Assembly (NCBI RefSeq): GCF_014656455.1
Contig: NZ_BNCL01000019.1
Coordinates: 1 to 60,049 of the forward strand
From: Paracoccus aerius
GTDB lineage: Bacteria; Pseudomonadota; Alphaproteobacteria; Rhodobacterales; Rhodobacteraceae
Length of the DNA: 60,049 nucleotides
Reading direction: 5' to 3'
Positions 43,920-53,600 of the stretch are shown here, piece after piece (positions within the stretch are counted from its first letter, which is position 1; each line of letters opens with the position of its first letter). The notes under the pieces are model-generated. The model was not told the origin of the DNA. It searched no databases and saw only the letters and a list, made by a program, of their open reading frames with translations. Both the position numbers and the translations under genes were made by a program.

Positions 43920-44126
43920 ATGGCCAACGGCACCGTGAAATGGTTCAACGCAACTAAAGGTTTTGGCTTCATTGAGCCCGAACACGGCACGAAGGACATT
44001 TTCCTTCACGTCTCGGCGCTGGAACGCGCCGGCATCCATCAGGTGGCTGATGGTCAGGCAGTGACCTTCGATGTGGAACGCGGTCGCGATGGCCGTGACT
44101 CCGCCTCGAACCTTACACTGGCCTGA
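43920..44126 (+). CDS. Cold-shock protein (CspA family)
   Basis: 68 residues, a full cold-shock domain. RNP1 is KGFGFIEP and RNP2 is DIFLHVSALERAG; it begins MANGTVKWFNATKGFGFI. It binds single-stranded RNA/DNA and acts as an RNA chaperone. AGGAG lies 8 bases before the ATG. A hairpin (GCCCGGCCC / GGGCCGGGC) follows before the next gene. Confidence 0.95.
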   Translation: MANGTVKWFNATKGFGFIEPEHGTKDIFLHVSALERAGIHQVADGQAVTFDVERGRDGRDSASNLTLA

Positions 44127-44141
44127 TCCCAGACTCCCAGT

Positions 44142-44164
44142 GCCCGGCCCTGTCAGGGCCGGGC
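44142..44164 (+). other. Intercistronic hairpin after the cold-shock gene
   Basis: GCCCGGCCC, loop TGTCA, GGGCCGGGC: a 9-bp GC stem without a T-tract. It may stabilise the upstream mRNA or attenuate transcription into the downstream gene. Confidence 0.6.
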
Positions 44165-44185
44165 AACTTATCGAGGAGCGACACA

Positions 44186-44422
44186 ATGGCCGCAAAAAAA
44201 GCCGAAGCCCTGTTCAAGGTCCCGGCGTCACAGACCCTGTGGGATCGAACGAACGACGCGGCACGAGAGATAATCTCGAGCGAGATCAGCCAGCGAGACG
44301 CCAACAGCAAGCGATTGCGAAGGCTCAGACTGGCGCGGGATGCCGAGGCGGCCGCCACCCCTCTTGAACAACCAGCGGCCAAGCGGCCGCGAAAGAAGAA
44401 GGCCTGCGCACAAGCCGCATAA
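44186..44422 (+). CDS. Small basic protein after the cold-shock gene, unrecognised
   Basis: 78 residues. MAAKKAEALFKVPASQTLWD, a helical Arg-rich middle (SKRLRRLRLARDAEAAA) and a Lys/Arg tail (AKRPRKKKACAQ). GAGGAG lies 7 bases before the ATG. Proteins like this often follow cspA in alphaproteobacteria; nucleic-acid binding is a guess from charge. Confidence 0.65.
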   Translation: MAAKKAEALFKVPASQTLWDRTNDAAREIISSEISQRDANSKRLRRLRLARDAEAAATPLEQPAAKRPRKKKACAQAA

Positions 44423-44512
44423 GCCGGTTATCATCGCCTTCGCAAACGCCATGCTGAAAAACGGCGCGCCTTGGCAGCATCAGACCCACGCATAGACAGA
44501 AACGCCAGGCAA

Positions 44513-44796
44513 TTGGGCGCAGTTGACGTTTGAATGGATAAGGTTGGCGGCGGGGGAAGCCTTGCCGTTCTCGGAGGGAACGCAACCCGCCTGGGTTCGC
44601 GCGTGCCTCTGCGAATTCAACGGTCGCAGGGCATGTTGCCTCACCCCCTCTTGCTTGTCGCTTGCCCCGGCATCTGTACCGTCTTGTGGTTCCCTGGCCG
44701 TCTCCTCCTTGAAGGCTCTTCAAGACCAGCGGTTACGATAAGACGTAAATGCCGAACAGCATTTGATGGGCAGATGGTCCTGCGCGGGCAGCGGGC
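44513..44796. repeat. 284-bp direct repeat, unit 2
   Basis: Partner of 42200-42483. It ends in the leader of the transglutaminase-like gene (start 44880), whereas unit 1 follows the family-B gene. The two copies bracket about 2 kb with the secreted, small and cold-shock genes. Confidence 0.85.
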
Positions 44797-44879
44797 CTTC
44801 TTCCAGGCGCCACACGGCAGCGCCGTTCCGCCGCAAAGGCGGCCTTCCGATCAAACCTGCCCCTTGCAAGGAGGCCCTC

Positions 44880-45770
44880 ATGCTTGTTCGCTTTGGTTTC
44901 GAGATCGTCATAAGCACGCCAGGACCTGTTCCCCTGATCCTGGCCCTCTCGCCCCACCCTTCCGTTGCAGGCCGCATCCTGGGCGCCAACAAGATCATGA
45001 CGGAACCGTCCGTGCCGATCGAGGAGTTTCTGGACCCCTTCGGCAACCGACGGGCACGGTTGGTGGCGCCCCGCGGACAGACAAGGCTCTGGTCCGATGA
45101 CGTCATCGAGATCGAGGGAGAGCCTGACGTCTTTGACTGGAACGCCCGACAGCATGAGGTCGCGCACCTGCCCCCCGAGACATTACCCTTCCTGACGGCC
45201 AGCCGTTATTGCGAAGCAGACATGCTGTCGCAACAGGCCTGGGATCTCTTTGCCGGCACCAAGCCCGGCTGGGCGCGTGTCCAGGCAATCTGCAACTTCG
45301 TCCACAATCATCTGACCTTCGGCTACAAATTCGGGCGGCCCACGAAAACCGCGGTCCATGCCATGTCCGAGGCGACGGGCGTATGCCGGGACTTTGCGCA
45401 CCTGGCAATTGCACTCTGCCGCGCCACGAACATTCCGGCCCGCTATGCGAGCGGCTATCTCGGCGATATCGGCGTTCCACCGTCAGGTCCCGGCGACTTT
45501 TGCGCCTGGTTCGAGGTTTATCTGGAAGACCGCTGGTATACCTTCGATGCGCGCTACAACACGCCCAGGATCGGGCGCATCCTGATGGTCCGCGGACGCG
45601 ATGCGGCGGACGGCGCCATGATCACGTCCTTTGGAACCTATCAGCTGGATCTGTTCCGGGTGTGGACGGACGAGCTTCCAGAAACGATGACGCAGGCCGA
45701 TGTTCTGAAGGAGCTGGAGCACCTGCCGGAGGCCCCTGCCCTGACACTGGCCATGGCGGGGTCGTCCTGA
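44880..45770 (+). CDS. Transglutaminase-like cysteine protease family protein
   Basis: 296 residues. An N-terminal beta domain (about 1-115, FGFEIVISTPGPVPLILALS) precedes the transglutaminase core: catalytic Cys169 in TGVCRDFAHLAIALCR, then DFCAWFEVYLEDRWYTFDARYNTPRIGRI. The His that many relatives place before AWxEVY is Cys208 here. Members act as amide-bond hydrolases or transferases, mostly unassigned. AAGGAGG precedes ATG 44880. Probably co-transcribed with the small genes and glucan synthase downstream. Confidence 0.85.
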   Translation: MLVRFGFEIVISTPGPVPLILALSPHPSVAGRILGANKIMTEPSVPIEEFLDPFGNRRARLVAPRGQTRLWSDDVIEIEGEPDVFDWNARQHEVAHLPPETLPFLTASRYCEADMLSQQAWDLFAGTKPGWARVQAICNFVHNHLTFGYKFGRPTKTAVHAMSEATGVCRDFAHLAIALCRATNIPARYASGYLGDIGVPPSGPGDFCAWFEVYLEDRWYTFDARYNTPRIGRILMVRGRDAADGAMITSFGTYQLDLFRVWTDELPETMTQADVLKELEHLPEAPALTLAMAGSS

Positions 45771-45797
45771 CACGGACCGCGTAAGGAGAGACCAAAA

Positions 45798-46019
45798 ATG
45801 GTTTTCGTGGTATTTCATCTGAACGAACCGGGGCGGCCAGCCAGCAGGACCGCCATCGCGATCCATCACATTGTTTCTGTAAGGGAAGCAGCAGACGATG
45901 CGGGAACCGAGATCAAGCTCACCGACGGCACCCTGATCAACGTGACCGAGCCCTTCAAGACCATCATGGAGGAGGTTGCCCGGATGGGGAGTCCTGCGAA
46001 AGCGCCTGAGGATGGATGA
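45798..46019 (+). CDS. Small protein, weakly FlbD-like
   Basis: 73 residues. MVFVVFHLNEPGRPASRTAI, then IVSVREAADDAGTEIKLTDG and LINVTEPFKTIMEEVARMG. The KLTDGTLINVTEPF pattern recalls FlbD-like small beta proteins (a short barrel), but also other small uncharacterised proteins. AAGGAGA lies 9 bases before the ATG, 27 bp after the transglutaminase-like gene. Confidence 0.6.
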   Translation: MVFVVFHLNEPGRPASRTAIAIHHIVSVREAADDAGTEIKLTDGTLINVTEPFKTIMEEVARMGSPAKAPEDG

Positions 46020-46297
46020 CAGATTGGTGCAGAAGCAGGGATGACAGTTGGGCCTTCCCATTCAGGCTCAGGCCGACCGTCGCTCTTCATGTTCCATCAA
46101 GGCAAGACCGTGCCGGAGGCCAGACCACCTCGGCTTGATACCCCGACGCTGCCCCTCTTGAATGCGCATCGTTCTTTAGCGCGTGACCAGAGGCTTGCAC
46201 GATTGTGCCGCCAACGCTCTCGCAATCCCCAAGGATGGTTCCCATCTTTGAAGGGTCACAGCGGACTGCTCTGCTTGTGACTTATGGAGGACCCCCG

Positions 46298-46459
46298 ATG
46301 GGGACCCTGCGCCCAGCCGACAATCAGAACAATGACCCGCGCGATCCACAGCTGGATTACGGTGATCCCGGTCGCCTGCAAGATCGAGAGGACGCCGAGA
46401 CCTGGCAAAAGCCGGATCACGAAGGCGCATCAGAGAAAAAGAGCCATTTGCCTGATTAG
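46298..46459 (+). CDS. Small family-A protein, copy 3 (53 residues), unrecognised
   Basis: Reads MGTLRPADNQNNDPRDPQL, then DREDAETWQKPDHEGASEKK and SHLPD. The C-terminal pattern (acidic, W/K, EG, KK, LPD) and exact length match the A part at 41761. GGAGG is 7 bases before the ATG and a strong terminator follows. No domain recognised. Confidence 0.55.
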   Translation: MGTLRPADNQNNDPRDPQLDYGDPGRLQDREDAETWQKPDHEGASEKKSHLPD

Positions 46460-46490
46460 GGCAGCATCCAGTTACGAGCGTCAACGGTTC

Positions 46491-46517
46491 GGGCGGGGTC
46501 AAACTCCGCCCTTTTTT
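46491..46517 (+). terminator. Rho-independent terminator after small gene A copy 3
   Basis: Stem GGGCGGGGT / ACTCCGCCC (one G-T pair), loop CAA, then TTTTTT. It is 32 bp after the stop. Confidence 0.9.
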
Positions 46518-46562
46518 CAGGGGACTCCGTCTTGCCGCAGCGCTCTTTGCCAGGAAATCCAG

Positions 46563-46997
46563 ATGTCCACGCGGTCCACAACCTCTGCCGTTGAATTCAA
46601 GCACGCTTTCGTTGTGCCCGGCTCCAACAAGGAGTTCCCGCCTGGTCGCTATGAGGTCTTGGTTGAGGAAGAGCTTCTCGAAGGTCTCAGTTTCGCTGCA
46701 TACAGGGAAACAGGGGCCTATCTGATGATCTACGGGAAGGGGCACAGCTCGGGGCCGACGGAGATGCGCGCCATTTCATCGGCCTATCTCACCATGGCAC
46801 TGAAGCGTGATGCCCTCCTGGATGGGCCGGCTGAAAGCGCAGAGTCGGCACCTGCCTCTGAAGCTGTCAGTCCGTATAAAGGTGGCTCCCCTGATCAGGA
46901 TGTGCAGGCACAGGATCTGGAGGCGAAGGAGGGCGCGACCGTCGGCAACAGGATCAAGCGATGGATCGGGACTGTGACATCGCTACTACCACGCTGA
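46563..46997 (+). CDS. Conserved-pattern protein of unknown function (FPPGRYEV type), paralogue of the next gene
   Basis: 144 residues. Residues 12-60 (KHAFVVPGSNKEFPPGRYEV, then VEEELLEGLSFAAYRETGAYL) resemble a small beta-rich domain also seen in the next gene (FLRAFELPSFNEPLPPGEYEV). The C-terminal third is Ala/Glu/Ser-rich and ends in a basic amphipathic stretch (RIKRWIGTVTSLLPR). No signal peptide. Function unknown; I recall similar LPPGxYxVETDEE proteins in rhizobia without assigned function. Confidence 0.6.
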   Translation: MSTRSTTSAVEFKHAFVVPGSNKEFPPGRYEVLVEEELLEGLSFAAYRETGAYLMIYGKGHSSGPTEMRAISSAYLTMALKRDALLDGPAESAESAPASEAVSPYKGGSPDQDVQAQDLEAKEGATVGNRIKRWIGTVTSLLPR

Positions 46998-47207
46998 CTC
47001 GTCTTCAGAACTCTCGACTGCCGCGTAATTCAGACGAGTGGCATTTGGCTGCCGCTCTAAGATCTTGCTTGCCTCCGAAGAGAGTCCCAATCACGGCCAC
47101 TGCTTTCACCCTGCGAAGCAAGCACTTGGTTGGTCCTACGTTCAGGCGAAACTGTAAGCGCAAGTGCCCGAACGGCTGACATAGCAACCCTTTTGGAGGG
47201 AGCCGAA

Positions 47208-47696
47208 TTGACCGGTTCAATCAAGACCACCGCCATCTTCCTGCGGGCCTTCGAACTTCCGAGCTTCAATGAGCCCCTGCCTCCTGGTGAATACGAGGTG
47301 GAAACCCAATTCTCCCCTCCTTCAGCCGGGGTCAGCCCAGATGCCTGGAAGGCGTCTGTTCTGGTGCGTCTGCACCCCCGCACCTCCCATCCCGGTCTCA
47401 GTCGAACGCTGACCGTCCCATTTGCGGAATTTGAACGGGCGGTGGCAAAGGACAAGCTGACAGGCAAGGCACTGACAGATTTCTTCCTGGAGGAAATGCT
47501 GGCTGACCCAATGATCCGTCTTGTGATGGAGGCCGATGGTGTGGGCGAAGCCGAACTGCGCGACCTATATTCGAGGACCAGAAAACCGCCCGCGGATCCC
47601 CTGCAAGGTCAGCAAGAGCCAATCACACCCCGCGACGGCAAGGGTGCCGATGATGAGACGCAAGTCATTGGTACTCAAGGATCCGGTAGCCTGTGA
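47208..47696 (+). CDS. Conserved-pattern protein of unknown function (LPPGEYEV type), coupled to the glucan synthase
   Basis: 162 residues from a TTG start with GGAGGG 7 bases upstream. TTAIFLRAFELPSFNEPLPPGEYEVET is the shared domain; LHPRTSHPGLSRTLTVPFAEFERAVAKD follows. Its TGA overlaps the GTG of the giant glucan synthase gene, so the two are translationally coupled. Earlier in-frame starts (GTG 47130) lack a good ribosome-binding site. Role unknown; a partner of the synthase is possible. Confidence 0.6.
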   Translation: MTGSIKTTAIFLRAFELPSFNEPLPPGEYEVETQFSPPSAGVSPDAWKASVLVRLHPRTSHPGLSRTLTVPFAEFERAVAKDKLTGKALTDFFLEEMLADPMIRLVMEADGVGEAELRDLYSRTRKPPADPLQGQQEPITPRDGKGADDETQVIGTQGSGSL

Positions 47697-50600
47697 CGGC
47701 GAACCTACGCCAAAACCAACCCGCCTCAACGCATAGGATAGATCACCTGGAAGAGCGTATCACGGCCAGGAACTGGCCCCTGCTCCCTGCCCTCATCCGC
47801 CACGAGGTCTGGCTTGATCGCAGCCCTACCGAGGCCGGCATCGCTCTGGCGGCGTCATCGGCTCCCGCATTGCCTGCATGGCACATGTTTGAATTTCTCG
47901 GTCGCTTGACGAATAACCGCGCGGCTGTACGAGCCACTTATCTTTCGATTTTTAACGAGGTTCGCAACAAGGGTACTGTAACCCCTGCCGCTGAATGGCT
48001 GCTGGATAACCACCACGTTGTTGACGAGACCTTCCGCCACCTGCACCGGGATCTGCAGCCGAAGTTCTACGGCAGCCTGCCTTCTCTTCAACTGGCAGGC
48101 GGAGCGCGCGTCCCTCGCGTGTTGGCATTGGCGTGGACCCATGTCGCGCTGACCAACTCTGCCGTGACTCTGGAGGAATTGAGCCAGCTCGTCGGTGGAA
48201 TGCAGCGCCATACCGATCTGACCATCGGTGAGGTCTGGGCTGTCCCTTCTCTGCTGCGCTTCGTGCTGCTTGAAAACCTGCGTCGCCTGTCCGACCGGAT
48301 CGAGGATGGCAACCGCAAGCGTGCGGCAGCCAATGCACTGGCCGACTGTTTGGTGGGAGCCGCCCTCACGGAAGCAGCGGCGTTCTTGGCGTCAGAGTCT
48401 TCAGCGGCCCGTGACGCGACCTTTGCTGCGCAACTCCTTTATCGCCTCCGGGATGGTTCGGGAACGACAGCCCTGGCACTAGACTGGCTCGAGGCACAGT
48501 TAGCAGCTGCGGGGCAGACTCCTGACTCGATTTTGGCGGCCGAGCATGCCCGCCAGTCCAGCGGCAATGTCACCATGGGCAACATCATCAGAAGCCTGCG
48601 CCTGATCGACGAAACGGACTGGCTGGAATGGTTCGAGAGCGTATCGAGTGTTGATCGGGAACTGCGCCGCGCACCAGAGTTTGCTGCCCTGGATGGCGCA
48701 ACTCGCAACACGTACCGCGAACAGATCGAGCGGCTGGCCCGGCGATCCGACTTCACCGAAGTGGAGGTGGCTCGCGCAGCGCTCACAGCCGCGGATGGTG
48801 CGGACCCGGGGCGGCTGCTGTTGGCCGAAGGCTTGCCAGGACTCGAGGCGCATATCGCCTATCGTCCCACGCTGGCCGAGCGCCTGCGCCGCAGAAGCCG
48901 CCGCGCAGGCTGGGCTGCCCTGGCCGGCCCTGTGATCGTCGTGACCCTGCTGATTGCCGCGTTGATGGTACAGGGGCTTGACGCCCCCGCCTGGGTGGCC
49001 GTGCTGCTGTTTGTCCTCGCCCTGTTCCCTGCCTCCGAGGCCGCGCTTGCCATTGCACAGGCTACTGCGGCCCGCCTGTTCCCGCCCCGGCGCTTGCCTG
49101 CCTATGATTTCGCCAGCGGGGTGCCAGAGACATCCCGTACGCTGGTCGTGATCCCCTACCTGCTGACTTCACGCGACGACACAGACGAGGTGCTACGGAC
49201 CCTGGAGCTTCACTACCTGTCCAACGCATTGGGTGCGATCGATTTTGCATTGCTGTCGGATTGGGGCGACAGTCCGACCGAAACCCGTTCTGACGACACC
49301 CTGCTGCTGGCTCACGCACGCGCCGGGATCGAGGCGCTGGCCAGCCGCTACGCGGCCACTGGCCGCCGCTTCTACCTGCTCCACCGTCACCGTGTTCGCA
49401 ACTTGCAGGAAGGCATCTGGATGGGGTGGGAGCGAAAACGCGGCAAGCTGATGGAGCTGAACGCCCTGCTGCGTGGGAACGCCGACACTTCGTTCATGGA
49501 AACTGGGCCCTTGCCCCCTGCTGACGTGCGCTTTGTGCTGACGCTGGACAGCGATACGCGTCTTTTGCGCAATTCGGTGTCGGCCTTGGCAGGGAAGCTG
49601 GCCCATCCGGTGAACCGCCCCATATCCGACGCCACGGGCCGAGTGGTGTCGGGGCACGCGATCCTTCAGCCCCGGGTCACGCCATCGTTGACGTCCGGCA
49701 ACGAAGCGTCGGTCTTCCAGCGGATCTTCTCGACCAACAGAGGTCTGGACCCTTACGTCTTTACGGTGTCCGACCTTTACCAGGACCTGTTCGAAGAAGG
49801 CAGCTTTACCGGCAAAGGCATGTACGACCTGGATGCCTTCACTCAGGCGACAGAAGGGCGTATTCCCGACAATACGGTCCTGTCCCACGACTTGCTCGAA
49901 GGGGCGCTGGCCCGATCTGCACTGGTGACCGACGTCCAGGTGATCGAGGATTTTCCCACCCACTATCACGTGGATGCGGCACGTCAGCACCGCTGGATTC
50001 GAGGGGACTGGCAGCTTCTGCCGTTTATCCTGTCGCGCGGCAACGGGTTGGGCAGGCTTGCGCGGTTCAAGATGATGGACAACCTGCGCCGCTCGCTGGT
50101 GCCGACAGCATGGATCGCGGCCTCGGTGATGGGATGGCTCGCCCTAACACCCGGCGTCGCCCTGCGGTTGCAGATCCTGTTGATCCTGACCTTGTTCATG
50201 GGATCAGTGATGAGCTTCTACGCCGGACTGGTGCCGGGCCATCCTTTCGCTTCGTCCCAGCGGCACCTTCGAGTGGTGCTTGCCGAGGCGAAAGGGTATC
50301 TGTCGGCGGTTCTGCTGCGCCTGTCCTTCATGCCCCATCAGGCAGTGCTGGCGCTGGACGCGATCGGCCGGACCCTGCACCGCATGTGCGTGAGCCGCCG
50401 GCACCTGCTGGAGTGGCGCAGCAACTCAGACGTTGCGGCGGGTGGGGCGGGCAGCCGGACCGACTATCTGCGGCGCATGGCCGTGGCTCCGGTGACGGCG
50501 ATCGTGGTGCTGATCCTGGTCGCGCTGATCAACCCTGCGAACCTGCCCTTGGCTGCATTGGTCGCGCTGGCCTGGCTTATCGCCCCGCTACTGGCATGGG

Positions 50601-53600
50601 AGACAAGCCGCACATTGGAAACGCAGGACCGGCTGAATGTCGCTCCAGCAGATGCTGCAGCGTTGCGCCGCACCGCCCGGATCACCTGGCGCTTCTTTGA
50701 GGAGTTCGTCGGTGCCGACACTCATCACCTGCCGCCAGACAACTTCCAGGATACTCCTGAACCGAAGATAGCCGAAAGGACTTCGCCCTCCAATGCGGGC
50801 CTGTATCTTCTGGCGACACTCTCGGCACGCGATTTCGGCTGGATCGGCCTGCCCGAGACGCTGGACCGCATCGAGGCTACTTTGTCCACGCTGGAGCGGA
50901 TGGAAAAGTTCAATGGCCATCTGCTCAACTGGTATGACACGCGCGACCTTTCGGTGCTGCAGCCACGCTATGTATCATCAGTGGACAGCGGCAATCTTGC
51001 AGGCCATCTGGTAACGCTTGCCTCCGCATTGCGGGGGTGGACGCATGGAGCCATCGTCCATGTGCCCACCAATCCGCAAGGGGTCGGCGATGTGCTGAAC
51101 GTGCTGGCACGCCAGCTTGAAACCATTCCTGATGACCGCCGCGCCCTGCGGCCCCTGCTCCGCCGCCTGCAGGAACGCATTGACGGCTTCTCAAGAAGCT
51201 ATGCAGACATACTGACCGAGCCACATTTGGCAGTGATGCAGGGCCTTAATCTGACGGTGATCGCAGGCGATATCCGTCAGTTCGCTGAGGCCTATGTGGG
51301 GGAACTCGAAACCGACGGCAGCGACCTCCTCTGGTGGGCCGAGGCACTGCAACGCGCTTGCGAGGCCGCGATACGACCACCCGGAAATGCTCCAAAGGTT
51401 GAGGAACGCCTGGCCTCCTTGTCCGAACGCGCCCGGGCACTTGCCTTCGGGATGGACTTTGGTTTCCTGATGAACCCGCAGCGGCAACTCTTGTCTATCG
51501 GGTATCGTGCCGAATCCAAGCAACTGGACGAGAGCTGCTATGATCTGATGGCGTCCGAGGCGCGGCTGGCAAGCCTGTTCGCCATTGCAAAGGGCGATGC
51601 CCCGAACGAGCACTGGTTCCGCCTGGGCCGACCGGTGGCCGCCCTAGGCACGCACGGGTCCTTGTTGTCCTGGTCGGGATCAATGTTCGAATACCTGATG
51701 CCGCCTTTGGTGATGCACGAACGGCAGGGCAGCCTGCTTTCGCAATCCTGCGTGGCGGCGGTGGATGTCCAGATTGCCCAGGGGCGCGCTCGGGGTGTGC
51801 CCTGGGGCGTATCCGAAAGCGCCTTCAACGCCCGCGACCGCGAGATGAACTACCAATACTATGCCTTCGGCGATCCGGCGCTTGCGCTGAAGCGGGCGGG
51901 GACAGAGGATCTGGTTGTCGCCCCCTATGCCACCGCGCTGGCCAGCCAGATCCGTCCGCGCGCGGCGGTCGCCAATTTTGACCGCCTGGAGGGGATCGGC
52001 GCCCTAGGGCCGTATGGCTTCTTCGACGCCATCGACTTCACCCCTGCCCGCCTGCCCACAGGCTTCGATATGGCCATCGTCCGCACCGTCATGGCCCACC
52101 ACCAGGGCATGAGCATTGTGGCGATCGCCAACGCGCTCCTAGAAGGTATTCACCGCGACCGCTTCCACGACGATCCGGTCATCAGGGCGGCTGAGTTGCT
52201 GCTGCAGGAAAAGGCCCCGCGAGAGATCGTGCCCATCACGCGCCCCGCCCCAGGCCACAGCCGCGAGGGCGGTACGGAACTACCCCCGGCATTGCAGACG
52301 ATCCTGGAGAATCCGGCCGAGGCGCCACGGGCCATCGGGCTTATGTCGAACGGCCGGTACACCCGAATGGTCACTGGAACCGGCACCGGCTGGTCGCGGT
52401 TGGACGACCGGGCCGTCACCCGTTGGCGTCCGGACCCAACCTTGGATCGCGACGGACTGTTCCTGTTCTTGCGCGACGCCCAGACGCAGGACTGGTGGTC
52501 CGCAACGTCTGCACCGACGGCAGAGCCTTCCGAGATAGCGCGCGCCATCTTTTCTGGCCACAAGGCGGAATTCCTCAAGACTGCCCACGACATCGAGAGC
52601 CATCTTGAGATCATCGTAGCGTCCGAAGCGCAAGCAGAGGGGATGCGCCTGACGCTTCGCAACCTTTCAAAGCGACCGCGCGTGATCGAAGTGACGAGCT
52701 ATGGAGAGATCGTGCTGGACAGGCCGCAGGCGGACTTGGCCCATCTGGCATTTTCCAAGATGTTTGTGCGTACGGCAATCGAACGCGATGGCAGCGCCGT
52801 CACCGCGCGCCGCAACCGACGTGGGACCGAACCCGTGCTGTATCTTGCGCATCTGGCGGTTGGAGGAACGCCCTTGGGGGCAGAGACTGACCGTCGCACC
52901 TTTATCGGCAGGGGGCAGGACATTACCCACCCGGCTGCGATGGAGCCAGGCATGCGGCTGGGCGGCGGGCAGGGCTTCACCCTGGACCCGATCTTCGCGC
53001 TGCGCCGTCGGCTCCGCATTGCACCGGGGAAAGAAGCATCGCTGACCTTCTGGACCATTGTCGCCGATGACGACGCATCCCTTGACGCTGCGCTGAACCA
53101 TTATGCGGATCGCGCCGCATATGACCACGAAAGTCGTCTGGCCTGGACACTTTCACAGGTGCAGCTGCGCCACATGGACAGTTCGCTGGAAGAGGCGGCG
53201 ATGTTTCGCGCCTATGCTGCCCAGCTGATCTGGCCAGATGGTCAAATGGCCGTGCAGGATGCCGAACTCCGCACCGCCATCGGTCCGCAGTCCAGTCTTT
53301 GGGGGCTCGGTATCTCGGGCGACTTGCCGATCATGATACTGCGGATTGATACCGAAACTGATCTACCCATCGTCCGAACCGCGCTGCGCATGCAGGGCTA
53401 TTTCCGCCACCATGGCGTTCGGGCCGATCTGGTGATCCTGAACGACCGGGCATCCAGCTATATCCAGGACTTGCAGAGCGCGCTGACAGCGTTGTGCGAC
53501 ACATTCCTGCGCACACATCTCGATCCCGCCGCGCGTCACGTCTTTGTCCTGCGGCAGGACCAGATGGATCCCGGCCAGATGCGGGCTCTGTTGGCAGCCG

